This document shows, piece after piece, positions 38,191 through 46,870 of a DNA stretch of 64,000 nt. The position numbers and the translations under genes were made by a program. Numbering within the stretch: the stretch's first letter is position 1; each line of letters opens with the position of its first letter. A model generated the notes under the pieces. The model was not told the origin of the DNA. It did not search any database and was given only the letters and a program-made list of their open reading frames with translations. Source of the DNA: Vibrio sp. DW001 (GTDB lineage: Bacteria; Pseudomonadota; Gammaproteobacteria; Enterobacterales; Vibrionaceae); assembly GCF_029016285.1 (NCBI RefSeq), contig NZ_CP091976.1, positions 1,617,042 through 1,681,041 on the forward strand. The letters run 5' to 3'.

Positions 38191-39188
38191 TACACAACCC
38201 CTTCTTTTACGTATCCGATCACTTGTCTGACTGAATCGTTAGCCGCTCTAACTACTGAAAATGTATTTAGACCAGTAGCGTTGACTCTTGAGTTTTGTCC
38301 TGATTCGGAAACGTACTCAGTGTACCAAGATGTTGGTGAATTTTTTATTGCATCTTCACTTACCCAAATTGCCGCCCCAACAGCTTCACTTTCAATGTCA
38401 TTTGCCGCATGAATAGTGACTATAAATACATAGTCTGACCAAGGTCTTCCGGCTGCATTTGAAAATGAACCGGAAGTATAAATTCCAAGTGGCAATATTG
38501 TCTCATAATTACCAATTAGGCCGCTATTAGATTGAGTTACAACCGTGGCTTCTTGCGTTGACACTTCATCCCCAACTCTCTGCCAAATCCCTTCAACTTC
38601 ACTTGAACCGGGGAACTCGTGCGAGCCTGATTGTAGTAAATCTACCTCAATGTGCGTTCTACCCGCTATTACCCCCAACGTTACACCTGTCATGTCTTGG
38701 GAGTTATTAAGTCGCTTAACACCAAAATAATCATCGGGAAACTCGCCATCAATGGTTCTGCGGTAAGTCCCCGTTCCTGATAGCGCTTTATCCGTTTTAG
38801 TAATGACACATTCTGTCACTGCCAGCCAACCTGCCGCAATTTCTTCTCCCGCGGGGTAAGTGTACTCGCTCGCACTTGGCACTGGATGACCGTTTTTACC
38901 AATTACATTAGCGTTCTGATTGGGAAGTAGGCGGTTTTGAGCAAGAGCATTAGCTTGGCTAATACCTTTAATCGCTTTAGTCATATGATCAAACTTATTT
39001 GGGTCAAAAGCCACACCACTTGCAGAAAGCGCCGTCTGAAACTCACGAATCACTGCATTAAACCAATCTTGCCCTGGATAGCTTGGTGCGCCACTATCGT
39101 TGCTCTCACTGAAGTATCCAGCCGTACCGACTCTTGGCTTGGGCGCGGGTACGTTCTCGACCTGAGAGCCATTATTTAAGGGATGCAT
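38190..39188 (-). CDS. tail fibre protein
   Basis: A 332-residue tail fibre, the expected receptor-binding protein. The N-terminal 95 residues (GTAGYFSESND, PSYPGQDWFNAVIREFQTAL) are like those that attach fibres to Mu-type baseplates; the rest is strand-rich with many Ser, Thr and Gly. It is shorter than Mu gpS (about 500). There is one fibre only; no inverted alternative copy was seen. Confidence 0.7.
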   Translation of the reverse strand: MHPLNNGSQVENVPAPKPRVGTAGYFSESNDSGAPSYPGQDWFNAVIREFQTALSASGVAFDPNKFDHMTKAIKGISQANALAQNRLLPNQNANVIGKNGHPVPSASEYTYPAGEEIAAGWLAVTECVITKTDKALSGTGTYRRTIDGEFPDDYFGVKRLNNSQDMTGVTLGVIAGRTHIEVDLLQSGSHEFPGSSEVEGIWQRVGDEVSTQEATVVTQSNSGLIGNYETILPLGIYTSGSFSNAAGRPWSDYVFIVTIHAANDIESEAVGAAIWVSEDAIKNSPTSWYTEYVSESGQNSRVNATGLNTFSVVRAANDSVRQVIGYVKEGVV

Positions 39189-39775
39189 TACACGCTCTCC
39201 TCATAGATGAATTCATAGTACTTACCGCCCAACTTGAACTGGTTTAGCGTACATTCCAGAATAGCGGCGGTTTGAGATACTAACGGGGTTAAACAATCGT
39301 CTAGGCACGTTGCGTAAGCTTGTGTAATGCCTTTGACGCGAATACGTAATAAGTGGCGGTACTTCTCTTCATAAAGCGGATAAGTACAACCACGTAAACA
39401 GTGGTGAGGGAAGATTTCTTCAACCTCGATATCAAACCCTAAATCAGCACCAAGCTTGTCGATGTTCCATGCTTGTAAACCACCTTTACGGTGATACTTT
39501 TCAACCACAGCTGCACGGCGTGATTCAAACGTTTGGTTTTGAACTTGGCACTCTGGAAGCCCTAGATACTCTTCCCATTCGTCTAGTAATTGCTGAGTGG
39601 TTTCAGGGCGCATTTCTAACAGTAAACTGTCTGCGCTAACTTCTACCGATTCAAGCCTTGGTGCATAGCCTGCCGCGTATTTATGAAGGTCTAGAGATGC
39701 TGAACGCTGCCACAAGATACCTCGTGGCATTTGCGCCATGATTGAGTTTGTCCATTGCTCTACAGAGTGGCCCAT
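39188..39775 (-). CDS. Mu gp48-like baseplate protein (DUF2313)
   Basis: A 195-residue YmfQ/DUF2313-family protein that links baseplate and tail fibre. Typical features are the early WTNSIMAQMPRGILWQR and the LLDEWEEYLGLPECQ segment, and the C-terminal strand region. The start overlaps gp47 by 16 bases, and the stop shares one base with the fibre start. Confidence 0.8.
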   Translation of the reverse strand: MGHSVEQWTNSIMAQMPRGILWQRSASLDLHKYAAGYAPRLESVEVSADSLLLEMRPETTQQLLDEWEEYLGLPECQVQNQTFESRRAAVVEKYHRKGGLQAWNIDKLGADLGFDIEVEEIFPHHCLRGCTYPLYEEKYRHLLRIRVKGITQAYATCLDDCLTPLVSQTAAILECTLNQFKLGGKYYEFIYEESV

Positions 39776-40827
39776 GTGATCACTCCAAGCTCATGTAACT
39801 CATTCGATGCAGCAGGAACGTCAGCATTAAGATCTAGCGAATAGTCTTCAATACCTGGTACTGAACCAATAGCGGTGCGCACAGCACTTACAAGCAAGGT
39901 ACTAGCAGGGCTTAGCGTTTTAAAATAGCTGTTGATACTGGTCTGCACACTGGCGCGAAGCTCTGTGTTATCTGGGGTGATATTGATGTCTAAATCCGTC
40001 ACTTTCAGCGTTAACAAAATCGGCACTGGCTCGATGCCACCAGGACGACCAACGTCACTACCTGTTGCTGGGTCTTTATGGCGATAAATATAATCAGACA
40101 TCGCTTGTTGGTCGGTGACATTAGGCAGAATATCGGTACGGCCATCGAAGACAAACGCATAACCAACCGTTGAGCCGCCTTGATAGGCATCGATAGCCCA
40201 AGCACGAGTAACCCCTGCCACTTCACGGCACCATGCCACGTAGTCATGCACCGCGCCGCCCATTGGTGGGTTACGCTTACGAAACAGTAAACGCTCAAGC
40301 ACTTCAGCAACGGATTCTATTTCCGCACCACCTGAAATTTCACCCGTCACACCATTAGGTTGAATGCCTGGTACGGTTGAGACCAATGTCAGCGTTTCAC
40401 CTGCCGCGAGATTACCCGCTGCGCCTGATTCTTCCGCTTCTACTTCCACTAAAACGCTGCCACTGTCTGGCGCATTAGATAGCGTCACTCGATATAAGCG
40501 GCCATCAGAATGCGTCATCACAGTACCAACGGGAATAGGCACACTACCTGTAAAAGTAACGGGGCCAGCGGCATTCGTTGCAAGCTTTTGAATCACGCCT
40601 TCATAGCGCGCTGCATCGATGATGGTCTGGTCTTCAGATTCAGTAGAAGGGATGATTTGACGCACAATCCAAGATTGGTAATCGTAGAGATCACGAACGC
40701 TGCCACTCACAGAAGAGTTAAGCGCTTGCTCAATGCCAAACTTAGGTAAAACCTCATCTAACGAGGCTTCAATATCGATTAAACCGTTTTCAATAAGCTG
40801 GCGTAGCGTAGGAACGTTAAACGGCAC
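39760..40827 (-). CDS. Mu gp47-like baseplate J protein
   Basis: A 355-residue baseplate wedge protein of the gpJ/gp47 family. The start (PFNVPTLRQLIENGLIDIEA), the WIVRQIIPS segment and the YRHKDPATGSDVGRPGG region (in part) are typical. It forms the baseplate periphery around the hub. It overlaps gp46 by 11 bases and gp48 by 16. Confidence 0.88.
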   Translation of the reverse strand: MPFNVPTLRQLIENGLIDIEASLDEVLPKFGIEQALNSSVSGSVRDLYDYQSWIVRQIIPSTESEDQTIIDAARYEGVIQKLATNAAGPVTFTGSVPIPVGTVMTHSDGRLYRVTLSNAPDSGSVLVEVEAEESGAAGNLAAGETLTLVSTVPGIQPNGVTGEISGGAEIESVAEVLERLLFRKRNPPMGGAVHDYVAWCREVAGVTRAWAIDAYQGGSTVGYAFVFDGRTDILPNVTDQQAMSDYIYRHKDPATGSDVGRPGGIEPVPILLTLKVTDLDINITPDNTELRASVQTSINSYFKTLSPASTLLVSAVRTAIGSVPGIEDYSLDLNADVPAASNELHELGVITWATL

Positions 40828-41272
40828 GTTGCGCCTCCCATCGTTTCATAACGGTCAGTGAGATGACTTCGTTGTCTGGTTTGGTGATATTGATAGACAA
40901 GGCAAGGGTTTGAAAACGAGGAATAGAGCCAACTACAGACACGCTTTTTGCCATCTGGCCATCACCGCTATCAACCAACATCCAAGCCAGTGCATCCTCT
41001 GCGTATTTCACCGCACGGTTGCGCACATCGGTAGTCAGTTTTTCACGGTAAAGCAGCCAAAGTTTAGAGCCCCATGGTGCATCGTAAAACGTGTCACCAG
41101 GCCAGCCTCTAAAGTCGTTTGAATCGTCGGGTAAGCGGTCTGAAGTATCGGCGCGTGCATCGGTAAACAACGAGATCAAAACGAGGGCTGAAACTGTGAC
41201 ATCTGCGACACTTCCGCCCTCGATAATGATTCCTGTGTTTTTCATCATGTCGAACACGATGCTCACGCTCAT
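40817..41272 (-). CDS. Mu gp46-like baseplate protein (GP46 family)
   Basis: A 151-residue baseplate component. The GP46 block is visible: a first half of strands, the LPDDSNDFRGWPGDTF stretch, and LYREKLTTDVRNRAVKYAEDAL. This region is related to the lysozyme-like gp25 of T4. It sits two bases after gp45 and overlaps gp47. Confidence 0.88.
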   Translation of the reverse strand: MSVSIVFDMMKNTGIIIEGGSVADVTVSALVLISLFTDARADTSDRLPDDSNDFRGWPGDTFYDAPWGSKLWLLYREKLTTDVRNRAVKYAEDALAWMLVDSGDGQMAKSVSVVGSIPRFQTLALSINITKPDNEVISLTVMKRWEAQRAV

Positions 41273-41274
41273 AG

Positions 41275-41880
41275 TTAACCCACTGGTACTGAAGTATTCC
41301 TGTTCTCTGCATCTTTGTGGAAGTGGCCAAGGTAGCTAAAGCCGCCTGCGGTAAAATCTAAACCGCTAACAACGCTGGCAGAAGTAATGCCGCCAGTAGC
41401 AAAAATACCAAGGTCTGTAGATATCCCACCTGTCACATGCAAAGGGCCTTGAATCAATGTTTCAGGGGAAATAATAGTGAAGGAATTAGAGGCTTCAAAA
41501 ATAACGTCGGTTGCTGTAACAACCACCTTGCCATCTTTGGTTAAGCGGATTTTATGACCTTCCAAATGGTAGAGGAAAACGTCACCGCTTTCACCCTTTG
41601 GACGATATTTTTTATCTTCGACGGCCACAGCAACCAAGTTACCTAGGTTGCCACCGATAGCCGCAAGAATAGCTTCAGAGCCTATAGGTGGGAACGAACT
41701 GCAACCGTAGTTTTGAAAGCGCTCGATGTCATCAACAGATTCATCCGCGTGCATCTTAAGCTGTAAGTTTTGGCGCTGTAAATCTTCAACCACACCAGAT
41801 ACCACCGCGCGAGTAATGGCACCTGTAATGCGGCGTTTAATAGGGGCAAGCAATCGCTCAATATAACGCTGAGTTACCAT
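41275..41880 (-). CDS. Mu gp45-like baseplate spike assembly protein
   Basis: A 201-residue gpV/gp45-family protein that makes the membrane-piercing central spike. The N-terminal helix (VTQRYIERLLAPIKRRI) and OB-like middle precede a repetitive strand C-terminus (FEASNSFTIISPETLIQG and HVTGGISTDLGIFA) expected for a triple beta-helix; a closing GHFHKDAENRNT includes His residues that could hold metal at the tip. It shares one base with gp44. Confidence 0.87.
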   Translation of the reverse strand: MVTQRYIERLLAPIKRRITGAITRAVVSGVVEDLQRQNLQLKMHADESVDDIERFQNYGCSSFPPIGSEAILAAIGGNLGNLVAVAVEDKKYRPKGESGDVFLYHLEGHKIRLTKDGKVVVTATDVIFEASNSFTIISPETLIQGPLHVTGGISTDLGIFATGGITSASVVSGLDFTAGGFSYLGHFHKDAENRNTSVPVG

Positions 41881-42962
41881 TATCCAATACCTACTTTCGT
41901 TTGCTGTTCAATTTCAGCAGGGATGTCAAATGCTTCTGGTTTCACCACACTCACCACAGCCAGACGACCTGAATCATCTTCGCTAAACATGATCGAGGCA
42001 ATCAGCATCTCTTCATCCAAACCTACAATCTCATCTTGAACTGGCACTATCGTATTGAAGTTCCATAGCTTGCCCGTTTGAGGAATTCGCCACCCTGTCA
42101 CCGTGTACTCAGCGCCATTAGAGGTAGCAATGCTACGCTGGCGCTCCCACTGGCCGCGCTTGGCTGCACCTTCCGCAGTGGTGATTTCTTCGTTGATAAT
42201 AATCATTGGACGATAGCGGTTAATATCTGCATCTTTAACTTCGGCTTTGATTCCAACAACATTAGAAGGTTCAGCGCCATCCCAGCGTTCAAACGAAGGC
42301 CCGACAGCCTTAACCGTAAAGCTACTAAAACGCTGACGCCAGCTGAAGCGCCCACGCGCAGCTTTCACATTCTCACCAAGAATTAAAGACACACCCGCAC
42401 GCTCTGTACTTCTACGCACGATCACAAGATTGCCAAACGTGTCACTGGTTAGCAGCACACCACGCTGACGCGCTAGACGAGCAAGCAGCTCATGCGGCGT
42501 TTCACCTTGCTCGATTTGAATACGAGGGAACGCCGCGCCCACATCGGTATTCACGATCACTTTGATACCGAAAGGCTTACACACCACGTTAGCAATCTGA
42601 GTTAACGTTTGATTCTTGAACTGCCCTGAAGGGTAGTCAATCGAGCAATCCACTAGGTCAGAGGTTTTGTCTCGGCCACTCACCGATATCATCACCTGGT
42701 TTGCATCGTAGCTAGGCACCCAATCATCCACATAGCCTGTAATCACGCGCTCACCACCAATTTCAATCACACAAGGCTGACCTTGCTGAATCGGCTCCAT
42801 GAAGGCTTTGTATTTATCGTCAGAGCCTTGCCACTTCCAAGTCAGTTCTAAATCAAATGAACCAGACATCGCATTGATTGAGCGAGTCACGCTGACCTTA
42901 GTCCAGCCACCGTAAACATTACCGCCAGCTTTCAATACAATTTCATCTAACTGCGTTGTCAT
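41880..42962 (-). CDS. Mu gp44-like baseplate hub protein (gpP)
   Basis: A 360-residue hub protein like Mu gp44/gpP. Features: an early VTRSINAMSGSFDLELTWKW, the GYVDDWVPSYDA segment, and a late QTGKLWNFNTIVPVQDE. It forms the central ring to which the spike attaches. It overlaps gp43 by four bases. Confidence 0.88.
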   Translation of the reverse strand: MTTQLDEIVLKAGGNVYGGWTKVSVTRSINAMSGSFDLELTWKWQGSDDKYKAFMEPIQQGQPCVIEIGGERVITGYVDDWVPSYDANQVMISVSGRDKTSDLVDCSIDYPSGQFKNQTLTQIANVVCKPFGIKVIVNTDVGAAFPRIQIEQGETPHELLARLARQRGVLLTSDTFGNLVIVRRSTERAGVSLILGENVKAARGRFSWRQRFSSFTVKAVGPSFERWDGAEPSNVVGIKAEVKDADINRYRPMIIINEEITTAEGAAKRGQWERQRSIATSNGAEYTVTGWRIPQTGKLWNFNTIVPVQDEIVGLDEEMLIASIMFSEDDSGRLAVVSVVKPEAFDIPAEIEQQTKVGIG

Positions 42963-44278
42963 GAGCTAATCACCTCAATGGAATCTGAAGGCAAGATAAA
43001 AGATGGATTAGACAGACCATTACGACGCACTATGCTCTGGCGCGTTTCAGTGTCGCCGTTCTCTTGCCATGCCACCAAAGAAACAGGCACCGTACTGGTG
43101 GGCGTATAAATACTTAACTGAGGCAAAAGCTCGGCTCTTGCTCTAGTATCCGCCAAAACCGCTTGACGCAGCACCCGAAACTGACGCCACACCGCAGAGT
43201 CACCAAGCTCAACGGCATTCGCAGAAAGCTCCGCTAACTCATTGGCAATGTCATACCCAATCTTCTTGTACTGCTCACCTGTTAATACGGCTTTACGGTC
43301 AGCACCTGAAAGACTATTAATCGACTCATCGGTATCAATCAAATCAACACCAATATCGGCATCACCCATTGCTGAAGCCTTAGAAACCGTCGTGGAATTC
43401 ATAATCAAACGCTTGTACGCATCGGCATTATTTAGCACGGCTTGTTGCTTCACTGGGTTAGCCACGCTAGGCACCGAACTTGCGAAGCCATCAGCACTAT
43501 CGATGTTACGGCTTAAACCACCAGTCACAGCCAGTTCAGCACGCATACCATCCCAACGGTTTTGCACGTTCTGGTAAACATCGAGGGCGCGAATAGGGTC
43601 AGTGACCACGCCTTTCACGTCTTCCAACAGGCCCATAGTTTCACGCGCTAACTCACCAGGGTAGGCCAATAGGTTGCCAATGGAATCTTTGGTGCGCATA
43701 AGGCGATCTGTCCACTCACGTAGCTCACTAGGTAGTGATGGCAAACCACGAGTGAATTCATCTAAGTCATCTAAGAACTGATCAACCATATCGCCCACAC
43801 CTTCCGTGGCCGTCTCATCAAATTCTTTTTCAAAGGCATCATTAGCCGCATCTTGTGACTTGGTTGATTCACCTTGCACCTGGCTTGCGGTATCGCGCTT
43901 TGAATTCGGGAATAGGTTTTCACCTTGCTCAAACACCTCAAAGCTAAACGTGGCTAAGCCGTCTGTTTTATTGACTAACTTAAAGCTGCCTTTACCAACC
44001 TGAACTTTACGAACGCCAAACCAAGGGTGAATCAGTTCACATGGCCCTGGTGTATTAATCGCTTCAATGATTTGCTGTAGCTTCTCAAAGTAGCCATCAC
44101 CCACAGTGCGGCCATTAATCATTTCTTGTTGAAGCACTTTACCGTTATCTTCGGTATAGCCTTGTTCACGCTTAGGGTAAGCATGAGGGATAGCACGGCG
44201 ACCAAAGTCACCACTTGCATCATCTAGGAAAAATTCAACACCACGAATAGAGGCGGTTAAACGATCTTCAAATGCCAT
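42959..44278 (-). CDS. Mu gpN-like tail/DNA circularization protein
   Basis: A 439-residue protein of the DNA circularization N family, which in Mu is a tail protein joined to the injected DNA ends or a baseplate hub part. The N-terminal domain is clear (SIRGVEFFLDDASGDFGRRA, PHAYPKREQGYTEDNG, GPCELIHPWFG). The C-terminal half is helical and acidic. It starts 11 bases after the tape measure gene. Confidence 0.85.
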   Translation of the reverse strand: MAFEDRLTASIRGVEFFLDDASGDFGRRAIPHAYPKREQGYTEDNGKVLQQEMINGRTVGDGYFEKLQQIIEAINTPGPCELIHPWFGVRKVQVGKGSFKLVNKTDGLATFSFEVFEQGENLFPNSKRDTASQVQGESTKSQDAANDAFEKEFDETATEGVGDMVDQFLDDLDEFTRGLPSLPSELREWTDRLMRTKDSIGNLLAYPGELARETMGLLEDVKGVVTDPIRALDVYQNVQNRWDGMRAELAVTGGLSRNIDSADGFASSVPSVANPVKQQAVLNNADAYKRLIMNSTTVSKASAMGDADIGVDLIDTDESINSLSGADRKAVLTGEQYKKIGYDIANELAELSANAVELGDSAVWRQFRVLRQAVLADTRARAELLPQLSIYTPTSTVPVSLVAWQENGDTETRQSIVRRNGLSNPSFILPSDSIEVISS

Positions 44279-44289
44279 TTAAAGCCCCT

Positions 44290-46032
44290 TTAATTTGCGC
44301 CCGTATCTGGGTCGATTTGAATAGTTGGTGAAGAGGAAGTGACCTTTGTTGTGATTCGGTCATCACTGACTGAAACATCTACGTTTATATTTCCTCCCGT
44401 GTTTGAAGACAAATATGGATTGTTGACCGTCCCTTCATTACTTGAACTCGACGAAAACCAACTTTTGAAGTCGTCTACCACATCCATCAATCCAGCCGAA
44501 ACAGGGAAACCTTCAGGCAGTTGACTTCTATCAACTTCAGATTGGCGACGAACATTAATAGGAGAGAAGTCAGGAATGATAGAAAGTCCATAACCTACAG
44601 TGGTCGCAGCTGCTAAATTAGAAAGGCTCATAAACCTAGACTTAGATGGCTTACCTCCTTTAGGGCTTTTCCCATCAGGAAGATCACCACCTAGACCACT
44701 CATGCCACCACCTGGCATGTTTACAACAAACACAGGCATCGCGCCTAAATCTTGAAACCCACCTTTACCGCCTGCACCAGGAACGCCACCTTTACCAAAT
44801 ACGGTCTTAACCGAAGCAGCAATGTCTAATCCTTTTTTAGCCGCAACCAAACCACCGACAACCCATAGTGCAGTCTCACCCCACTTCAACCAGTTTTGAA
44901 TGGTTTCATCATCAACACTGTTAATAGCATCAGCGAGTTCTTGAATTGGTTCAGCCAGCCTTTGATTGGCAAATTTATTGAATGAGTTATTCAGAGAGGT
45001 CATTGCACTATTTAACGTGGCGGCATTCTTAGCAGCCGCTTCTTGCGTTGCACCTAGCTCACCAGTACCTGAAGTCATTTGTAGAAGAAGGTCTTTGTTC
45101 TCTTGAGAATAAATAGAAGACAGACCTTGCAATGAAGTCTGGTCGAATACATCGCCCAACTTTAGCGGGTCATTTTTTGCCGCATCTAACACTTCAAGCA
45201 GTAGTTCTACTGGCTCTCGCAATTCTTTAGTGCCTTCTTTAAATACAGCGATGCCTTGTTTGTCTAGAAACTCAACTTTCTTTTTGTCTGAGAAAGTGGC
45301 GAACACGGCTTGAATAGAGGTTAGTGATTCGTTGGCGTTACCTTTTGCCTTTGCAAACAACTGAACAAGGGCAGACATTTGTGTAATCGCTTCAGGGCCT
45401 TTGGCTTGATAGGTAGCAAAAAGCTGCTCTGATATCCCTGCCAAATCCTTAACGCTCACACTACCAATGGCGAACTGGCCGTACAGTTCATCAATGGTTT
45501 TCATTACAGCTTCTGAATCACGAATGCCTTTCTCTCGGAACTGAGCAAACAACGCACCTGTCGATTCAGCATCAGCGCCAAAGGCTTGCATGAACACACC
45601 CATGTTCTCTAGGTTGTCCATTACGAATTCAAGATCACCTGTCTTGCCAAGTAAGGTATCAACGCCTGTCGCGAGAGTCGTTGTATCGATACGAATATCA
45701 GCTTGAGTAGAAAAGTCTTCAATGGATTGGGTTAGTACATCCACTTGGTCGCTAGACAGCTTGGCATTGGTGCCAATACGAACCATCTGAGCATCAAACG
45801 CTGCTACATTACGAACCGTAGCGCCTGTAGCAAAGGTTGCCGCCATACCAACATAGCGATTACCTAAAGCGTCGATACCCCGACCAGCTGCGGCGGTCGA
45901 GGTTTTAACGAGTGTCATGGCTTTTTGGTTTTTCTTGGCGAACTCACCCATCGAATTACCATACTGACGCGCCTTAGCCGCTAGGTTGCCTGCAAGGTTT
46001 AAGACAATATCGGTTTCAAGTTTCTGTGCCAT
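44290..46032 (-). CDS. tail tape measure protein
   Basis: A 580-residue tape measure that sets tail length. The N-terminal 350 residues are helical with the TP901-type core (TGATVRNVAAFDAQMVRIGTNA, in part). A hydrophobic helix at about 385-410 (ALWVVGGLVAAKKGLDIA) and Gly-rich stretches follow. At about 1.5 A per residue this would give a tail under 100 nm, a short tail for a Mu-like phage. The start codon overlaps the end of the frameshifted gp41 extension by 17 bases. Confidence 0.85.
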   Translation of the reverse strand: MAQKLETDIVLNLAGNLAAKARQYGNSMGEFAKKNQKAMTLVKTSTAAAGRGIDALGNRYVGMAATFATGATVRNVAAFDAQMVRIGTNAKLSSDQVDVLTQSIEDFSTQADIRIDTTTLATGVDTLLGKTGDLEFVMDNLENMGVFMQAFGADAESTGALFAQFREKGIRDSEAVMKTIDELYGQFAIGSVSVKDLAGISEQLFATYQAKGPEAITQMSALVQLFAKAKGNANESLTSIQAVFATFSDKKKVEFLDKQGIAVFKEGTKELREPVELLLEVLDAAKNDPLKLGDVFDQTSLQGLSSIYSQENKDLLLQMTSGTGELGATQEAAAKNAATLNSAMTSLNNSFNKFANQRLAEPIQELADAINSVDDETIQNWLKWGETALWVVGGLVAAKKGLDIAASVKTVFGKGGVPGAGGKGGFQDLGAMPVFVVNMPGGGMSGLGGDLPDGKSPKGGKPSKSRFMSLSNLAAATTVGYGLSIIPDFSPINVRRQSEVDRSQLPEGFPVSAGLMDVVDDFKSWFSSSSSNEGTVNNPYLSSNTGGNINVDVSVSDDRITTKVTSSSPTIQIDPDTGAN

Positions 46033-46502
46033 TGGATTGTTCTCTTAGTTTTCGATAGGTTTTGAGTAGTCGCCGCAAAGGCATGGCAGTGGTGACGCTT
46101 AACGGAATTCTTGAACACATCGCAAGTTGCAAGTTTTCACAGACTTCCGGTAGCGCCTTAAGATCGCCCCCTGTTTTCGAGCTCCTTGGTAATCAGCTCA
46201 TCAAGCTCACTTGCTTTTTCTTGCAGCAGCTTAAAGTCGTCCTGGTGCAGCTTTCTTAACTCCTTGATAGAGATAGGCCCCTGAACACTGCCAATGTACT
46301 CAACCTGACGAACAAGAAGCTCAATGCCATAAAGCACATCAGAGGTGTACGCCATGGCCACGCCATCATTCACGATCACTTTCTCTGCCGCTAACTGCGC
46401 ATCGATGTAATCACCAGAGCTTAACTCTCTTAGACCAACTTCATGGTGGACGGCTTCGCCCACCTTGAAACCATGATCCAATGCAAAGGTCATGATAGCC
46501 AT
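46016..46502 (-). CDS. gp41-42 frameshift fusion, long form of the tail chaperone
   Basis: A second reading frame starts at GGC (46168-46166) inside the AGGGGGCGA site and stays open for 50 codons to the TGA at 46016-46018, inside the tape measure start. A ribosome that slips two bases backwards after Gly112 (or one forward) would make about 162 residues. The extension (GDLKALPEV, then CSRIPLSV, then basic LLKTYRKL) looks like a real protein end. Mu is known to use a -2 shift at a near-identical G-rich CGA site, so this is the lambda G/GT analogue. It is given as one interval although translation shifts at about 46167. Confidence 0.75.
46158..46502 (-). CDS. Mu gp41-like tail assembly chaperone, short form
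   Basis: A 114-residue helical protein between tail tube and tape measure, the position of Mu gp41 and of the lambda gpG chaperone. It contains FKVGEAVHHEVGLRELSSGDYIDA and a charged C-terminal helix. Just before its stop (Arg111-Gly112-Arg113) the sequence AGGGGGCGA provides a slippery site, described in the next entry. It should coat the tape measure during tail assembly. Confidence 0.85.
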   Translation of the reverse strand: MAIMTFALDHGFKVGEAVHHEVGLRELSSGDYIDAQLAAEKVIVNDGVAMAYTSDVLYGIELLVRQVEYIGSVQGPISIKELRKLHQDDFKLLQEKASELDELITKELENRGRS

Positions 46503-46855
46503 TAAACTTTCTCCGCTGGGTTTCCTGTGAACGTACCTGTAATCTCACCAGAATCACTCAACACAAATGGCTCTTGTGGTGATGCACCCGTAATCATGTA
46601 GTCAACACCGTTATCGCCTTCGTAAGTTAAGGTGGCATTTGTCATAGCATTAATCTCCACAACATCGACATCTTCGTCTGCCGCAATCACTACAGATAGT
46701 GTTGATGGAACGAAGTCTTGAGAGAAACCCCAAATTCTCTTTGGCCCATTATGAGCCGTATTTGTTACTCCACCTGGGTTCAAAGTAGAACCCTTCTTTG
46801 TTTTAAGCTGTTTGCTGTTAGCACGAACAACAACTTGACCAAGGATTTGTCCCAT
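46502..46855 (-). CDS. Mu gpM-like tail tube protein
   Basis: A 117-residue tail tube protein of the Mu gpM/gp40 family, whose hexamer rings form the inner tube for DNA passage. Features: GQILGQVVVRANSKQLKTKKGSTLN start, the PKRIWGFSQDF region and GEITGTFTGNPAEKV end (each in part). It shares one base with gp41 and follows the sheath gene by 15 bases. Confidence 0.88.
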   Translation of the reverse strand: MGQILGQVVVRANSKQLKTKKGSTLNPGGVTNTAHNGPKRIWGFSQDFVPSTLSVVIAADEDVDVVEINAMTNATLTYEGDNGVDYMITGASPQEPFVLSDSGEITGTFTGNPAEKV

Positions 46856-46870
46856 GGTGCGTACTCCCTA

